A program made the position numbers and the translations under genes. 64,000 bases of DNA. It comes from JAGWRA01 sp035534615 (GTDB lineage: Bacteria > Acidobacteriota > Vicinamibacteria > Vicinamibacterales > CAVVIG01). Of the stretch, positions 18,293 through 30,499 are shown piece by piece. Numbering within the stretch: the stretch's first letter is position 1; each line of letters begins with the position of its first letter. The stretch is taken from NCBI GenBank assembly GCA_035534615.1, contig DATLRO010000001.1:28964-92963 (forward strand), written 5' to 3'. The notes beneath the pieces are model-generated. The model was not told where the DNA came from. It did not search any database and was given only the letters and a program-made list of their open reading frames with translations.

Positions 18293-19084
18293 ATGGGACT
18301 CGAACGCGCAATCCGGTCGGCGGCCCTTGCCGCCGCGCTGAGCGCCGCGCTGGTGTCGGCCGCCTGCGACGCGCCCTTCAACCTGCTGTTCGCGCGGGCC
18401 AGCGACACCTGGACCCGCAGCTATCCCCTGACCGCCGGCGGCGACGTCGCCATCACCAACGCCAACGGGCCGATCGACATCCGGGGGGGCGACGCCGACA
18501 AGGTCGAGATCCGGGCGGACCGGACGGTGCGGGCGTCGACCGATCGGGAGGCGAAGCGCACGCTGGCCGGCCTGAAGATGACCGAAGATGTCGGGCCGTC
18601 GCAGATCCGGATTGACGCGGCCGCCGGGCTGCCCTCCGGCGTCAGCGTCGAGATCGCGTATCACGTGACGGTGCCGAAGGGGGCCGCGGTCGACCTGATC
18701 GTGTCCAACGGCGCCGTGAGCGTGACCGGCCTCAACGGCACCGTCCGGGTCCGGACGACGAACGGCCAGATCACGGGGCGGCGCCTGGCCGGCGGCGTCA
18801 CGGCCGACACGACCAACGGCGCGATCCACATGGCGTTCAGTCAGGTCGGCTCCGGCGCGATCACGCTCCACACCGTCAACGGGGCGATCGACGTGTCCCT
18901 GCCGCCGGCGAGCAAGGTGGACGTGTCGGCCCACTGCAACAACGGGAGCGTCAGCGTGTCCGGTCTGCCGATGGAGCGCGACGTCGAGGCGCCGCGGCGG
19001 CTCGAGGGACGGCTGAATGGCGGCGGCACCCGCGTCGCCCTGCGGACGGTGAACGGCGGCATCCAGGTGAGCGCGGGCTCCTGA
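18293..19084 (+). CDS. DUF4097-family exported beta-strand repeat protein
   Basis: A 263-residue protein. The N-terminus has a signal-like helix (about 6-24) ending LVSAAC, a weak lipobox, so it may be a lipoprotein. The rest is a right-handed beta solenoid of about 20-residue repeats with the recurring NG turn: ITNANGPIDIRGGDADKVEI, IVSNGAVSVTGLNGTVRVRT, TTNGQITGRRL, ADTTNGAIHM, HTVNGAIDVSLP, HCNNGSVSVSG and RTVNGGIQV. This is the DUF4097 pattern, of unknown biochemical role and often found near anti-sigma factors. The start has GAGGAGG nine bases upstream. It follows smc by 79 bases and precedes the M48 protease by 36. Confidence 0.85.
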   Translation: MGLERAIRSAALAAALSAALVSAACDAPFNLLFARASDTWTRSYPLTAGGDVAITNANGPIDIRGGDADKVEIRADRTVRASTDREAKRTLAGLKMTEDVGPSQIRIDAAAGLPSGVSVEIAYHVTVPKGAAVDLIVSNGAVSVTGLNGTVRVRTTNGQITGRRLAGGVTADTTNGAIHMAFSQVGSGAITLHTVNGAIDVSLPPASKVDVSAHCNNGSVSVSGLPMERDVEAPRRLEGRLNGGGTRVALRTVNGGIQVSAGS

Positions 19085-19120
19085 CTGCCGGCCGGCCGCC
19101 CGCGCGGTCGACCACCATCG

Positions 19121-20239
19121 ATGAACGAGGACAAGGCCACCCGCTACCACCGGCTGAAGCGCCGCGTCAGCCTGCTGTCGCTCGCCTGGAGCACGCTGCT
19201 GCTCGTGGGACTGCTGCTGACCGGCGCGAGCGCCGCGCTTCGGGAGGCGGCCCGCGCGATCGCGCCGCCGGGAGCGCTCGCCCCCGGCATCGAGATCGCC
19301 GCGTACGTCGTCGCGCTGTTCCTGTTCAACGAGGCCGGGACGCTGCCGCTGGCGTTCTATGGCGGCCACGTGCTGGAGCACCGGTACGGGCTGTCGCGCG
19401 AATCGCTCAGGCGGTGGACGGCCGATCAGGCCAAAGCGGGCGCCATCGGCCTGGTGCTGGCGGTGGGGGCCGCCGAGGTCGTCTACGGCGCGCTGCACCT
19501 CTGGCCCGACCGGTGGTGGATCGCCGCCGGTCTCGCCTTCGCCGCGGTGATCGTGGTCCTGGCGAATCTGGCGCCGGTGCTGCTCCTCCCGCTGTTCTAC
19601 CGGTTCCGGCCGCTGGAGCGCGAGGCGCTCCGCCAGCGGCTGCTGGCGCTCGCCGGCCGCGCGGGCACGCGGGTCGTCGGGGTCTACGAATGGAGCCTCG
19701 GCGAGCGCACCCGGCGGGCGAATGCCGCGCTCACCGGGCTGGGCCGGACCCGCCGCATCCTGGTGTCCGACACGCTGCTCGCCGAGTATTCCGACGACGA
19801 AATCGAGGTGATCCTCGCGCACGAGCTGGCGCACCACGTGCACGCCGACATCTGGAAGGGGATCGCCTTCGAGTCGGTGCTGATCCTCGCCGGGTTCGAT
19901 CTGGCGCACGTCGCGCTGCGCGCGCTCGCGCCGGCCCTGGGGCTGCAGGGGCCGGCCGACATTGCCGGCCTGCCGCTGCTCCTGCTGGCGGCCGGCGGTC
20001 TGGGCCTGCTGCTGGTGCCGGCCGCCAACGCGCTGTCGCGGCGTCACGAGCGGCAGGCCGACCGCTACGCCCTCGAGCTCACCGGGAACCGGGCGGCGTT
20101 CGTGTCGGCGATGCGCCGGCTGGCGACACAGAACCTCGCGGAAGACGCCCCTTCCGGACTGGTCCGCGCCCTCTTCTACACCCATCCCCCGATTCGCGAG
20201 CGGATCGCGATGGCGGAGGGAGGGAAGGGGAGCATGTGA
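19121..20239 (+). CDS. M48-family (Ste24-like) membrane zinc metalloprotease
   Basis: A 372-residue integral membrane peptidase. Several hydrophobic helices occupy about 18-42, 58-80, 105-125 and 130-150, with two more after the active site. The zinc-binding HExxH is in VILAHELAHHVHAD (about residues 230-243), and the third ligand is the glutamate of RRHERQADRYALELTG. Ste24-type enzymes cleave near membrane surfaces; bacterial members act in envelope quality control. The start is the ATG at 19121 with only a weak ribosome site. The stop is followed by an unusual 9-bp minisatellite. Confidence 0.88.
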   Translation: MNEDKATRYHRLKRRVSLLSLAWSTLLLVGLLLTGASAALREAARAIAPPGALAPGIEIAAYVVALFLFNEAGTLPLAFYGGHVLEHRYGLSRESLRRWTADQAKAGAIGLVLAVGAAEVVYGALHLWPDRWWIAAGLAFAAVIVVLANLAPVLLLPLFYRFRPLEREALRQRLLALAGRAGTRVVGVYEWSLGERTRRANAALTGLGRTRRILVSDTLLAEYSDDEIEVILAHELAHHVHADIWKGIAFESVLILAGFDLAHVALRALAPALGLQGPADIAGLPLLLLAAGGLGLLLVPAANALSRRHERQADRYALELTGNRAAFVSAMRRLATQNLAEDAPSGLVRALFYTHPPIRERIAMAEGGKGSM

Positions 20240-20249
20240 CGGCGAGAGG

Positions 20250-20327
20250 GTTCCAGGGGTTCTGCAGGTTCCCGCAGTTCCGCAGGTTCTCAGATGCCGA
20301 GTTCCGTAGGTTCTGCGGGTTCGGATT
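20250..20327. repeat. 9-bp tandem minisatellite between M48 protease and cupredoxin genes
   Basis: GTTC recurs at 20250, 20259, 20268, 20277, 20286, 20301, 20310 and 20319, that is with a strict 9-base step except for one 15-base step. The consensus unit is close to GTTCTGCAG. It lies in the 181-base gap between two convergent genes and is not part of a recognisable gene. Confidence 0.7.
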
Positions 20328-20420
20328 CCCCGGGTCTCCGGAGGTGCTGACCTGCAGGATTTCGGTGCCAGAGCCGGCGTTCAGCTTGCTGTCGCCGCGC
20401 GCGGAACCGGGAACCCTCGC

Positions 20421-20843
20421 CTACGGCCTCGCCTTGACCACCAGCTCGCCCTGCATCTTGCGGCAGCCCTCGCTCATGGTCAGATTGCAGTAGTAAGTGA
20501 ACGTCCCGGCCTTGTCGGCCTGGAACTCGAAGGTCACGGGGTGGCCTGGGCTGACGCGCTTGGCGATCCGGTACGCGTCGATCGTGAAGCTGTGCGGAAT
20601 GTCCTCGGACTTCAGGAGGACCCGGACGAGGTCCCCCTGGGTGACCTCGATGCGGCTCGGGTCGAAGGCGCACCGGCGCGCGATGATGGTGAAGCGGCGC
20701 TCCGCCGGCGCTTCGTCCTGCGCGGCGCGGGCGGTCCGGGTGACGGGATGGTTCGGGGCGGCGCGCGGGACCGTCAGGCCCGGCAGCAGCAGGAGGGCGA
20801 GCGCGAAACGGGCGGTGCCGGCCGTGCCACGAAGCAGTCGCAT
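20421..20843 (-). CDS. Exported cupredoxin-domain protein
   Basis: A 140-residue protein with a signal peptide (about 1-28, GTAGTARFALALLLLPGLTV) and a beta-sandwich domain from residue 50. The copper-site region is recognisable: a His in DIPHSFTID, then YYCNLTMSEGCRKMQGELVV near the C-terminus. This matches the cupredoxin / cytochrome oxidase subunit II-like layout with His, Cys and Met, but where a second His is usual this protein has the Glu-Gly-Cys segment. Copper binding is therefore likely but not certain. It could carry electrons or handle copper in the periplasm. It lies 62 bases after pnp on the same strand, at the end of the translation cluster. Confidence 0.75.
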   Translation of the reverse strand: MRLLRGTAGTARFALALLLLPGLTVPRAAPNHPVTRTARAAQDEAPAERRFTIIARRCAFDPSRIEVTQGDLVRVLLKSEDIPHSFTIDAYRIAKRVSPGHPVTFEFQADKAGTFTYYCNLTMSEGCRKMQGELVVKARP

Positions 20844-20905
20844 CGGATCCTGCCTGGAGCGTAACGGACGGGTACGGCGGCGCCGGCCGCCGCACCCGTT
20901 GCGGG

Positions 20906-23098
<2,193 letters not shown>

Positions 23099-23312
23099 GA
23101 CTCTTGTCTCGCTCCGGGGGACCACGGCCCCCGCCAGTTCGGGTGACGTGCGGAAAAAACGGCCCGCGGCAGGCTCCCTCCGGCGTCGAGCGGTCCCTGA
23201 CGGGACCCGGGGGCCGGGGGAAGCGCGCAGTCGGTGTCCACGTGAGGGAAGGCGGCCCGGCACCGTCCCCGGGACGCCCCAGGCGGCCCGGCAGCGCCAG
23301 CAGCCGGATGGC
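23099..23312 (-). promoter_or_regulatory. rpsO-pnp intergenic region with hairpins
   Basis: On the minus strand this gap contains a 6-bp hairpin GGTCCC / GGGACC with a 4-base loop (23192-23207), then a G+C-rich segment followed by six T (23159-23154), then a 5-bp hairpin GGGGG / CCCCC near 23115-23131. In other bacteria this gap carries the rpsO terminator and the RNase-processed pnp leader through which PNPase controls itself. That role is inferred by position; the sequence only shows the hairpins and the T run. Confidence 0.35.
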
Positions 23313-23582
23313 CTATTTGCGGATGCCCAGCCGGCGGATCAACTCCGCATACCGCTGAGCGTCCTTGCCCTTCAGATAGTCCAGCAGGCGCCGACGCTGA
23401 CCCACCAGCACGAGCAGGCCGCGGCGGGAATGGTGATCCTTCGCGTGCGTCTTGAAGTGCTCGGTCAGGTAGCCGATCCGCTCGCTCAGCAGGGCGACCT
23501 GCACTTCGGGCGAGCCGGTGTCACTGTCGTGCGTCTGATAACTGCCGATGATCTCGGTCTTGCGATCTTTCGTGAGCCCCAC
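23313..23582 (-). CDS. rpsO: 30S ribosomal protein S15
   Basis: An 89-residue ribosomal protein that binds the central domain of 16S rRNA and helps bridge the subunits. Signature segments are DTGSPEVQVALLSERI, HFKTHAKDHHSRRGLL and RRRLLDYLKGKDAQRYAELI. The GTG at 23582 is chosen because GGAGG lies eight bases upstream and the resulting length is exactly that of the family; an ATG 17 codons upstream would add an unrelated tail. It lies between truB and pnp, as in many bacteria. Confidence 0.97.
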   Translation of the reverse strand: MGLTKDRKTEIIGSYQTHDSDTGSPEVQVALLSERIGYLTEHFKTHAKDHHSRRGLLVLVGQRRRLLDYLKGKDAQRYAELIRRLGIRK

Positions 23583-23684
23583 GCTGCGGTCCTCCACGAA
23601 CGGCCCAGTCGACGAGCCGGGGACGCCCGGCACCAGGCCGCCGTTGTTGCTGACAGGACGACTTAGTCCAAAAGACTCAATATC

Positions 23685-24575
23685 TTACTTCAGAACGACG
23701 GACGGATGCAAAAACCGGGAGTCGGACCGCGGCTCGGCCACGGCGATCAGATGGCCTGCTTCGTCCAGCAGCCGGATGAGGGGCGGCCATGGCAGCGCCG
23801 GCCACCGGACGAGGTCGCCAGGGTCCAGATCCTGACCGTGTTCCACTTTCCGGAGGCCCGGCGCCCGCACCACCGCCGCCGGCACGTTCGGCAGCAGCCG
23901 ATCCAGGAGGATGAATCCCGCCGCCGCGGCCGGGCTGCCCAGCGCCTCCAGCGGCACCGCCGCGATCTCCTCGAAGTCGCCGCTCCGGGTCCGGCGCAGC
24001 GCGGCCAGGTGCCCGCCGACGCCGAGCCGGCGTCCCAGGTCGTGCGCCAGGGTCCGGACGTAGAAGCCGGCCGAACTGACCACCCTCAGCTCTGCCGTAC
24101 AACCATCGAACGCCCGCAGCTCGAGCGCATGCACCGTCACCGGCACCGCCCTGGGCTCCACCGGCGTCTGCCGCCGGGCCAGGTCGTAGGCCCGGACGCC
24201 GCCGATTTTCTTCGCGGAATAGGGGGGAGGCTGCTGCAGGAGCAGGCCGCGGAAGCCGGCGAGCGCCTCCTCGAGCGCCTCCCGGGTGACCGGGCGCAGC
24301 TCGGCGGCGACGCCGGGCGCCGGTCGGCCGGCGGCGTCGTAGGTGTCGGTTGCCCAGCCGAACTGGACGCGCGCCACGTATTCCTTCTCCGCCGCGGTCA
24401 GAAAACGGGCGAGCCGCGTGGCGCGGCCGATGACGAGCGGCAGCACGCCGGTCGCCGTCGGATCGAGCGTGCCGGTGTGGCCGACGCGGGCGGCGCCGAG
24501 GATCCGGCGGGCGGCGGTGACGACGTCGTGCGACGTCGGGCCGGCCGGCTTGTCGATGATGAGGACGCCGTCCAT
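23685..24575 (-). CDS. truB: tRNA pseudouridine-55 synthase
   Basis: A 296-residue enzyme that makes pseudouridine 55 in the T loop of tRNAs. Motifs are DGVLIIDKPAGPTSHDVV at the start, VGHTGTLDPTATGVLPLVIG with the catalytic Asp of GTLDP (about residue 40), the YSAKKIGGVRAYDLAR RNA-binding loop and SAGFYVRTLAHDLG. The C-terminal part has a PUA-like end. The ATG at 24575 puts the DGVLIIDKP motif at the N-terminus. It is 34 bases after nrnA. Confidence 0.96.
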   Translation of the reverse strand: MDGVLIIDKPAGPTSHDVVTAARRILGAARVGHTGTLDPTATGVLPLVIGRATRLARFLTAAEKEYVARVQFGWATDTYDAAGRPAPGVAAELRPVTREALEEALAGFRGLLLQQPPPYSAKKIGGVRAYDLARRQTPVEPRAVPVTVHALELRAFDGCTAELRVVSSAGFYVRTLAHDLGRRLGVGGHLAALRRTRSGDFEEIAAVPLEALGSPAAAAGFILLDRLLPNVPAAVVRAPGLRKVEHGQDLDPGDLVRWPALPWPPLIRLLDEAGHLIAVAEPRSDSRFLHPSVVLK

Positions 24576-24609
24576 GGGGTTGGTCCCGGGGTGCGGCCGC
24601 GAGCGGCGC

Positions 24610-25626
24610 TCAGCCGGCGATCGACGCACCGGGTTCCCCGCCGGCGGGGCCGGCGGCCCCGTCAATCGCCGCCGTGAGGCGTTCGACGAGCATCGCCTTC
24701 AGGCCGTCGAGCGCCATGGTGATGCTGCAGCCTGCCGCGTTCCGGTGCCCGCCGCCGCCGAACTGCTTCGCGACGGCGCTGACGTCGACCGGCCCCTTGG
24801 ACCGGAAGCTGACGCGGAACGCGTCGCCCTCGAGGCGCTTCAGGAACGCCACCGCCACGATGTCCCGCACGGTGAGCGGCTGGTTGATCAGCCCTTCGGC
24901 ATCGTCGGTCGTCGCGCCGGTGCGGCGCGTGAGCCCGGCGTCCATGTACAGCACCGCCAGGCGCCCGCCCGCGGCGATGTCCATGTCGTTGAGCACGGCG
25001 CCCAGCAGGCGCAGCCGGCCCATGGTGTTGCTGTCGTACACGCAGCGTGCGACGAACACCGGGTCGACACCGGCCTCGAGCGCCTGGCGGCAGATGTCGA
25101 ACGTCCGCGGCGAGATGTGCGAGAAGTGAAACGAGCCGGTGTCGGTCAGGATCGCCACGTAGAGGTGCGTGGCGATCTCGACGCTCAGCGGCACGTCGAG
25201 GGCGCGGACGAGGTCGAAGACCATCTCGCCGCAGGCGGCGGCCGTGCCGTCGAACCAGTTCAGCGCGCCGTAGCCGGTGTTGCCGGGGTGGTGGTCGATG
25301 TTGATGACGAAGAAGCGGTCGAGCCCGGCCACGCCGGTGCGGGCCAGGTCGCTGCATTCCATCACGATGACCGCCTCGGGGTCGCCGTCGATCGCGGACG
25401 CCTGCTCGATGGCGGTCACGCCGGGAAACGGTTCCAGCGTGGCGGGCGCCGGATCGGCGTTGACGACGCGGACCTCCTTGCCGAGCGCGCGCAGCGCGGC
25501 CGCCATGGCGAGCTCGGAACCGATCGCGTCACCGTCGGGGCGGGCGTGCGAGGTGACGACGAAGCGCTGCCGCTGCCGGATGGCGTCGCGGATGCGGAGG
25601 AGGGGCGGATGCGGGTCAGTCGTCAT
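24610..25626 (-). CDS. nrnA: Bifunctional oligoribonuclease / pAp phosphatase (DHH family)
   Basis: A 338-residue cytosolic phosphoesterase that degrades short RNA oligomers to mononucleotides and can dephosphorylate 3'-phosphoadenosine 5'-phosphate. It has the DHH layout: HARPDGDAIGSELAMAAAL (metal site, about 26-44), the FVINIDHHPGNTGYGALNW DHH motif, the AILTDTGSFHFSHISP aspartate, and the DHHA1 domain ending AKQFGGGGHRNAAGCSI. It overlaps the rbfA stop by 11 bases, so the two are probably translationally coupled. No orn homolog is in the window. Confidence 0.93.
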   Translation of the reverse strand: MTTDPHPPLLRIRDAIRQRQRFVVTSHARPDGDAIGSELAMAAALRALGKEVRVVNADPAPATLEPFPGVTAIEQASAIDGDPEAVIVMECSDLARTGVAGLDRFFVINIDHHPGNTGYGALNWFDGTAAACGEMVFDLVRALDVPLSVEIATHLYVAILTDTGSFHFSHISPRTFDICRQALEAGVDPVFVARCVYDSNTMGRLRLLGAVLNDMDIAAGGRLAVLYMDAGLTRRTGATTDDAEGLINQPLTVRDIVAVAFLKRLEGDAFRVSFRSKGPVDVSAVAKQFGGGGHRNAAGCSITMALDGLKAMLVERLTAAIDGAAGPAGGEPGASIAG

Positions 25627-26002
25627 GATCCTCGTCGACGGCCGGCGCAGGTGCCTCGGCGTCGTGGATCTCCTGCAGGAGCCGCTCGATGCGGTCCTGC
25701 TGCGCGATCGATTCGTCGAAGATGAAGTGGAGCTCCGGGACGCGCTTCAGGCGGACCCGGGCGCCGATCCGGCGGCGGAGGAACGGCGCGGTGCGCTCGA
25801 GCGCGCGCTGGGTGTTCTTCCGGGCGGCGGCGTCGCCGAGGGTCGTGTAGAAGACGCGGGCCTGCTGGAGGTCGGGGGTCACCTGGACGCGGGTCAGCGT
25901 CAGGAACCCGACGCCCGGGTCGTGGACCTCGCGCATCAGCAGATCGCTCAGTTCCGCCCGGAGCTGATCGCCGATGCGATCGGGGCGTGATCCCTGGGAC
26001 AT
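25616..26002 (-). CDS. rbfA: 30S ribosome-binding factor A
   Basis: A 128-residue KH-fold factor that binds immature 30S subunits and helps mature the 5' end of 16S rRNA. The family pattern is visible: RPDRIGDQLRAELSDLLMREVHDPGVG, then LTLTRVQVTPDLQQARVFYT, then RRRIGARVRLKRVPELHFIFDES. An acidic tail follows. It starts at the ATG at 26002, 39 bases after the YlxP gene, and its end overlaps nrnA. Confidence 0.96.
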   Translation of the reverse strand: MSQGSRPDRIGDQLRAELSDLLMREVHDPGVGFLTLTRVQVTPDLQQARVFYTTLGDAAARKNTQRALERTAPFLRRRIGARVRLKRVPELHFIFDESIAQQDRIERLLQEIHDAEAPAPAVDEDHDD

Positions 26003-26041
26003 GCGGTCTGACCTCGGTGGAGATGGCGCCGGCGGGCCGGC

Positions 26042-26323
26042 CTACGCGAGAAACTCGACCTGCGTCCGGGCGATGAGCCCGGGCTCGTAGCGCTCGATCT
26101 CGTCGACGACCGCCGCCAGCTCGCGGTCGACCTGCGTCCGGCTGTGGCTGACGGTCACCACGCCGAGCGCGGCGCGCTGCCAGAGATCCTGGTAGTCGAC
26201 CTCCGCCACCGCGACGTTGAACTTCCGGAGGCGGCCCTTGACGCCCTGCACCACCATCCGCTTCTCCTTCAGCGACCGGGCGGCGGGGAGGTGGAGTTCG
26301 ATCGAGAGCAGTCCGACGACCAT
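26042..26323 (-). CDS. YlxP-like DUF503 protein
   Basis: A 93-residue protein of the DUF503 family. It starts MVVGLLSIELHLPAARSLKE and continues with KRMVVQGVKGRLRKFNVAVAEVDYQDLWQRAALGVVTVS, the typical family sequence. DUF503 genes sit between infB and rbfA in many bacteria, as here. The biochemical role is not established; a link to ribosome assembly is inferred from its position. It is 18 bases after infB. Confidence 0.9.
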   Translation of the reverse strand: MVVGLLSIELHLPAARSLKEKRMVVQGVKGRLRKFNVAVAEVDYQDLWQRAALGVVTVSHSRTQVDRELAAVVDEIERYEPGLIARTQVEFLA

Positions 26324-26341
26324 CCTGCGATCCGCCGGCCG

Positions 26342-29131
26342 TCAGACCGTGGCCGCGACCCGCTCGACGGCGAAGGCCTCGATGATGTCGCCGACCTTCA
26401 CGTCGTTGAAGCGCTCCAGGCCGATGCCGCATTCGAACCCGGCCTTGACCTCGCTGACGTCGTCCTTGAAGCGGCGCAGCGACGCGATCTTCCCCTCGTG
26501 GACGACGACGTTGTCGCGCAGCAGCCGCACGTGGGTGTCGCCGCCGCGGCCGATCCGCCCGTCGGTCACCATGCAGCCGGCGATGACGCCGACCTTGGGC
26601 ACCTTGAAGATGTCGCGCACTTCGGCCGCGCCGAGCCGCACTTCCTTCAGGGTCGGCTCGAGCAGGCCGGTCATCGCCTTCTTCATCTCCTCGGTCACGT
26701 TGTAGATGACCGAGTGCAGGCGGATGTCCACCTTCTCGCGGTCGGCGACGTCGGCGGCGTTCCGATCCGGACGCACGTTGAACCCGATGACGATCGCGTT
26801 CGAGGCGGAGGCCAGCAGCACGTCCGACTCGTTGATGGCGCCGACGCCGGCGTGGATGATCCGCAGCTTCACCCGTTCGTCCGACAGCTTGGTCAGCGTG
26901 TCCGCCAGCACCTCCGCCGACCCCTGCACGTCGGCCTTGATGATGATCGGCAGCTCCTTCATCCCGCCTTCGGCGATCTGCTGCTGCAGCGACTCCAGGG
27001 TGAGCCGGCCGCCCTTCGCGCCGAGCGCCCGCTCCTTCGCCTGCGTCTGCCGGAACGTGGCGATCTGCCGCGCCTTCTGCGCGTCGGCCAGCGCCTGGAA
27101 CGCGTCGCCCGGCTGCGGCAGCCCCGTCAGGCCGAGTACTTCCACCGGCGTCGACGGCTCGGCCAGCTTGACGTGCCGGCCGCGGTCGTCGATGAGCGCC
27201 CGGACGCGGCCGACGACGGGGCCGGCGATGAACGTGTCCCCGACCCGCAGCGTGCCGTCCTGCACGAGGATCGTGGCCACCGGGCCGCGCCCGCGGTCGA
27301 GCTTCGCTTCCAGCACCGTGCCGGACGCGTTCCGCTTCGGGTTGGCCTTCAGCTCGCCGATGTCGCTGACCAGCAGGATCATCTCGAGCAGCAGGTCCAG
27401 GTTCTGGCGCTTCTTGGCCGAGACGTCCACCACCACGGTCTGGCCGCCCCATTCCTCCGGCATCAGGCCCAGATCGGACAGCTCGCGCTTCACCCGCTCG
27501 GGGTTGGCGTCCGGCTTGTCGATCTTGTTGACCGCGACGACGATCGGCACGTTGGCCGCCCGGGCGTGGTCGATCGCCTCCCGCGTCTGCGGCATGACCC
27601 CGTCGTCGGCCGCGACCACGAGCACCACGACGTCGGTCACCTTCGCGCCGCGCGCGCGCATCAGCGTGAACGCCTCATGGCCCGGCGTGTCGAGGAATAC
27701 CACGTTGCGCTTGTTCACCTGCACGTGGTACGCGCCGATGTGCTGGGTGATGCCGCCCGCCTCGCGCTCGGCCACCCGCGTCTCGCGGATCGCGTCGAGC
27801 AGCGTCGTCTTGCCGTGGTCGACATGGCCCATGACCGTGACAACCGGCGCCCGCGGCACGAGGTCGGCCGGATTGGCCTCTTCGGTGTCGGCCTGCAGCA
27901 GCTCCTGCTCGAAGCTGCGCATCTCGACCGTGGCGCCGAACTCGCGCGCCACCGACGTGGCGGTCTCTTCGTCCACGGTCGAATTGATCGTCATCATCAG
28001 GTGCCGATCGAGCAGCTTCTTGAGCACGTCCTTCACGCGGACGTCGAGCTTGTCGGCCAGATCCTTGACCGTCATCCCTTCGGCCAGCGTGATGGCCTTC
28101 GTGATCGGCGGGGGCGCGATGGCCGGCGTCGGCGCCGACGGCATTCGCGCCGCCGGCCGCGAGCCTCCCGGGCGCCGGGGGGCCGAGGGGCGTCCGAACG
28201 GCGGCCGGGCGCCCGGGCGGGCCGGGCCGACCGCGGGCCGGGCCGGCCCGGCCGGCTGCGTGCGCACCGGCTGCGACGGCAGCGGGCGCGGGCCTCCGGG
28301 CGGCGGCTGCTGGTACGACGGATAGGCCGGCCGCGGCGGCGCGGGCCGGGCCGGGGCGCCGGGCGCGCCAGCCGGCGCCCCCGGGGCGGCCGGACGGGCC
28401 TGACGGCCCGCAGGGACCGCAGGAACCGCGGGCCGCGGCAGCGGCGGTCGGGCGGCCGGGGCCGTGAGCCGCGGCGTCAGCGGCGCCGCCGGCTTCCGCC
28501 CGGCTTCTTCGACGCGCAGCCGGAGTTGCGGTGGCACGAGCCGGCCCGCGCGAGTCGCGGCTGCCGGCGGGACCGCCGATTCCGGCGCCTCGCCTGGCTC
28601 CTCGATGGCGATCGCTTCGCTGGCGACCGGCTCCTCGACTTCTTCCGCCTCGGGCTCGACCGCCGGTTCCGGCATGGCGGCCTGTTCGGTCGGCGTCGCC
28701 GCGACGGCCGGCTCCTCGATCGGCAGCTCCGGGGCGGCCGGGGCTTCGAACATCTCGACGGCGACCGGCGCTTCGGCGGCCGGCATCGCTTCCTCCACGG
28801 CCGGCGCGGCGTGCGCCACCTTGGCGGTCTTCACCAGACGCGGGGGCGGCAGGGTGTGAACGATCGCGGGCTTGGCGGCCTCGACGGTCTTCTTGCTGAC
28901 GGGGCCCCGCTTGCCCTTGACGGCCGGGGCCTCCGCGAAGATGTCGCCGGTGGGCAGCGTGATGTTCCGCTGCCGGGCCAGACGGTCGACGAACTGGCGT
29001 GCGACGACCTCCTCGATCGTGCTCGACGCGCTCTTGACCTCGATGCCATGGTCACGCTTGAGCAGCGTGACCACTTCCTGACTGCTGGTGTTCAGCAGCT
29101 CCGCGACTTTGTAAATCCGAACTGTGGCCAA
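26342..29131 (-). CDS. infB: Translation initiation factor IF-2
   Basis: A 929-residue GTPase that brings initiator tRNA to the 30S subunit and promotes 50S joining. An IF2-N domain (1-50) is followed by a long Pro/Ala/Arg/Glu-rich linker, a second N-domain (about 345-410, GMTVKDLADKLDVRVKDVLKKLLD), and the GTPase with MGHVDHGKTTLLDAI (G1), DTPGHEAFTLMRARG (G3) and NKIDKP (G4). Domains II to IV complete it. The start codon is TTG (29131-29129) with GGGGGAA just upstream; the family N-terminus MATVRIYKVAELL begins exactly there. It is 74 bases after nusA. Confidence 0.96.
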   Translation of the reverse strand: MATVRIYKVAELLNTSSQEVVTLLKRDHGIEVKSASSTIEEVVARQFVDRLARQRNITLPTGDIFAEAPAVKGKRGPVSKKTVEAAKPAIVHTLPPPRLVKTAKVAHAAPAVEEAMPAAEAPVAVEMFEAPAAPELPIEEPAVAATPTEQAAMPEPAVEPEAEEVEEPVASEAIAIEEPGEAPESAVPPAAATRAGRLVPPQLRLRVEEAGRKPAAPLTPRLTAPAARPPLPRPAVPAVPAGRQARPAAPGAPAGAPGAPARPAPPRPAYPSYQQPPPGGPRPLPSQPVRTQPAGPARPAVGPARPGARPPFGRPSAPRRPGGSRPAARMPSAPTPAIAPPPITKAITLAEGMTVKDLADKLDVRVKDVLKKLLDRHLMMTINSTVDEETATSVAREFGATVEMRSFEQELLQADTEEANPADLVPRAPVVTVMGHVDHGKTTLLDAIRETRVAEREAGGITQHIGAYHVQVNKRNVVFLDTPGHEAFTLMRARGAKVTDVVVLVVAADDGVMPQTREAIDHARAANVPIVVAVNKIDKPDANPERVKRELSDLGLMPEEWGGQTVVVDVSAKKRQNLDLLLEMILLVSDIGELKANPKRNASGTVLEAKLDRGRGPVATILVQDGTLRVGDTFIAGPVVGRVRALIDDRGRHVKLAEPSTPVEVLGLTGLPQPGDAFQALADAQKARQIATFRQTQAKERALGAKGGRLTLESLQQQIAEGGMKELPIIIKADVQGSAEVLADTLTKLSDERVKLRIIHAGVGAINESDVLLASASNAIVIGFNVRPDRNAADVADREKVDIRLHSVIYNVTEEMKKAMTGLLEPTLKEVRLGAAEVRDIFKVPKVGVIAGCMVTDGRIGRGGDTHVRLLRDNVVVHEGKIASLRRFKDDVSEVKAGFECGIGLERFNDVKVGDIIEAFAVERVAATV

Positions 29132-29205
29132 CGGTTCCCCCGACCTGCCTGTGCGCTCGTGAACGTGTCAGTGCGCGACCGTGCCGGATCATCCGGCGCC
29201 CGCGC

Positions 29206-30441
<1,236 letters not shown>

Positions 30442-30499
30442 GGCAAGACTTCCGCTGTGATCTCCGTCGCCCCACGCGCCCGCGCCGCCGGGCGCGCCG

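Noticed and set aside
14191..18408. 1405-codon open frame antisense to smc
   Set aside because: High G+C with strong third-position bias leaves long antisense frames. The opposite-strand protein has no domain, while SMC is a complete, conserved family member.
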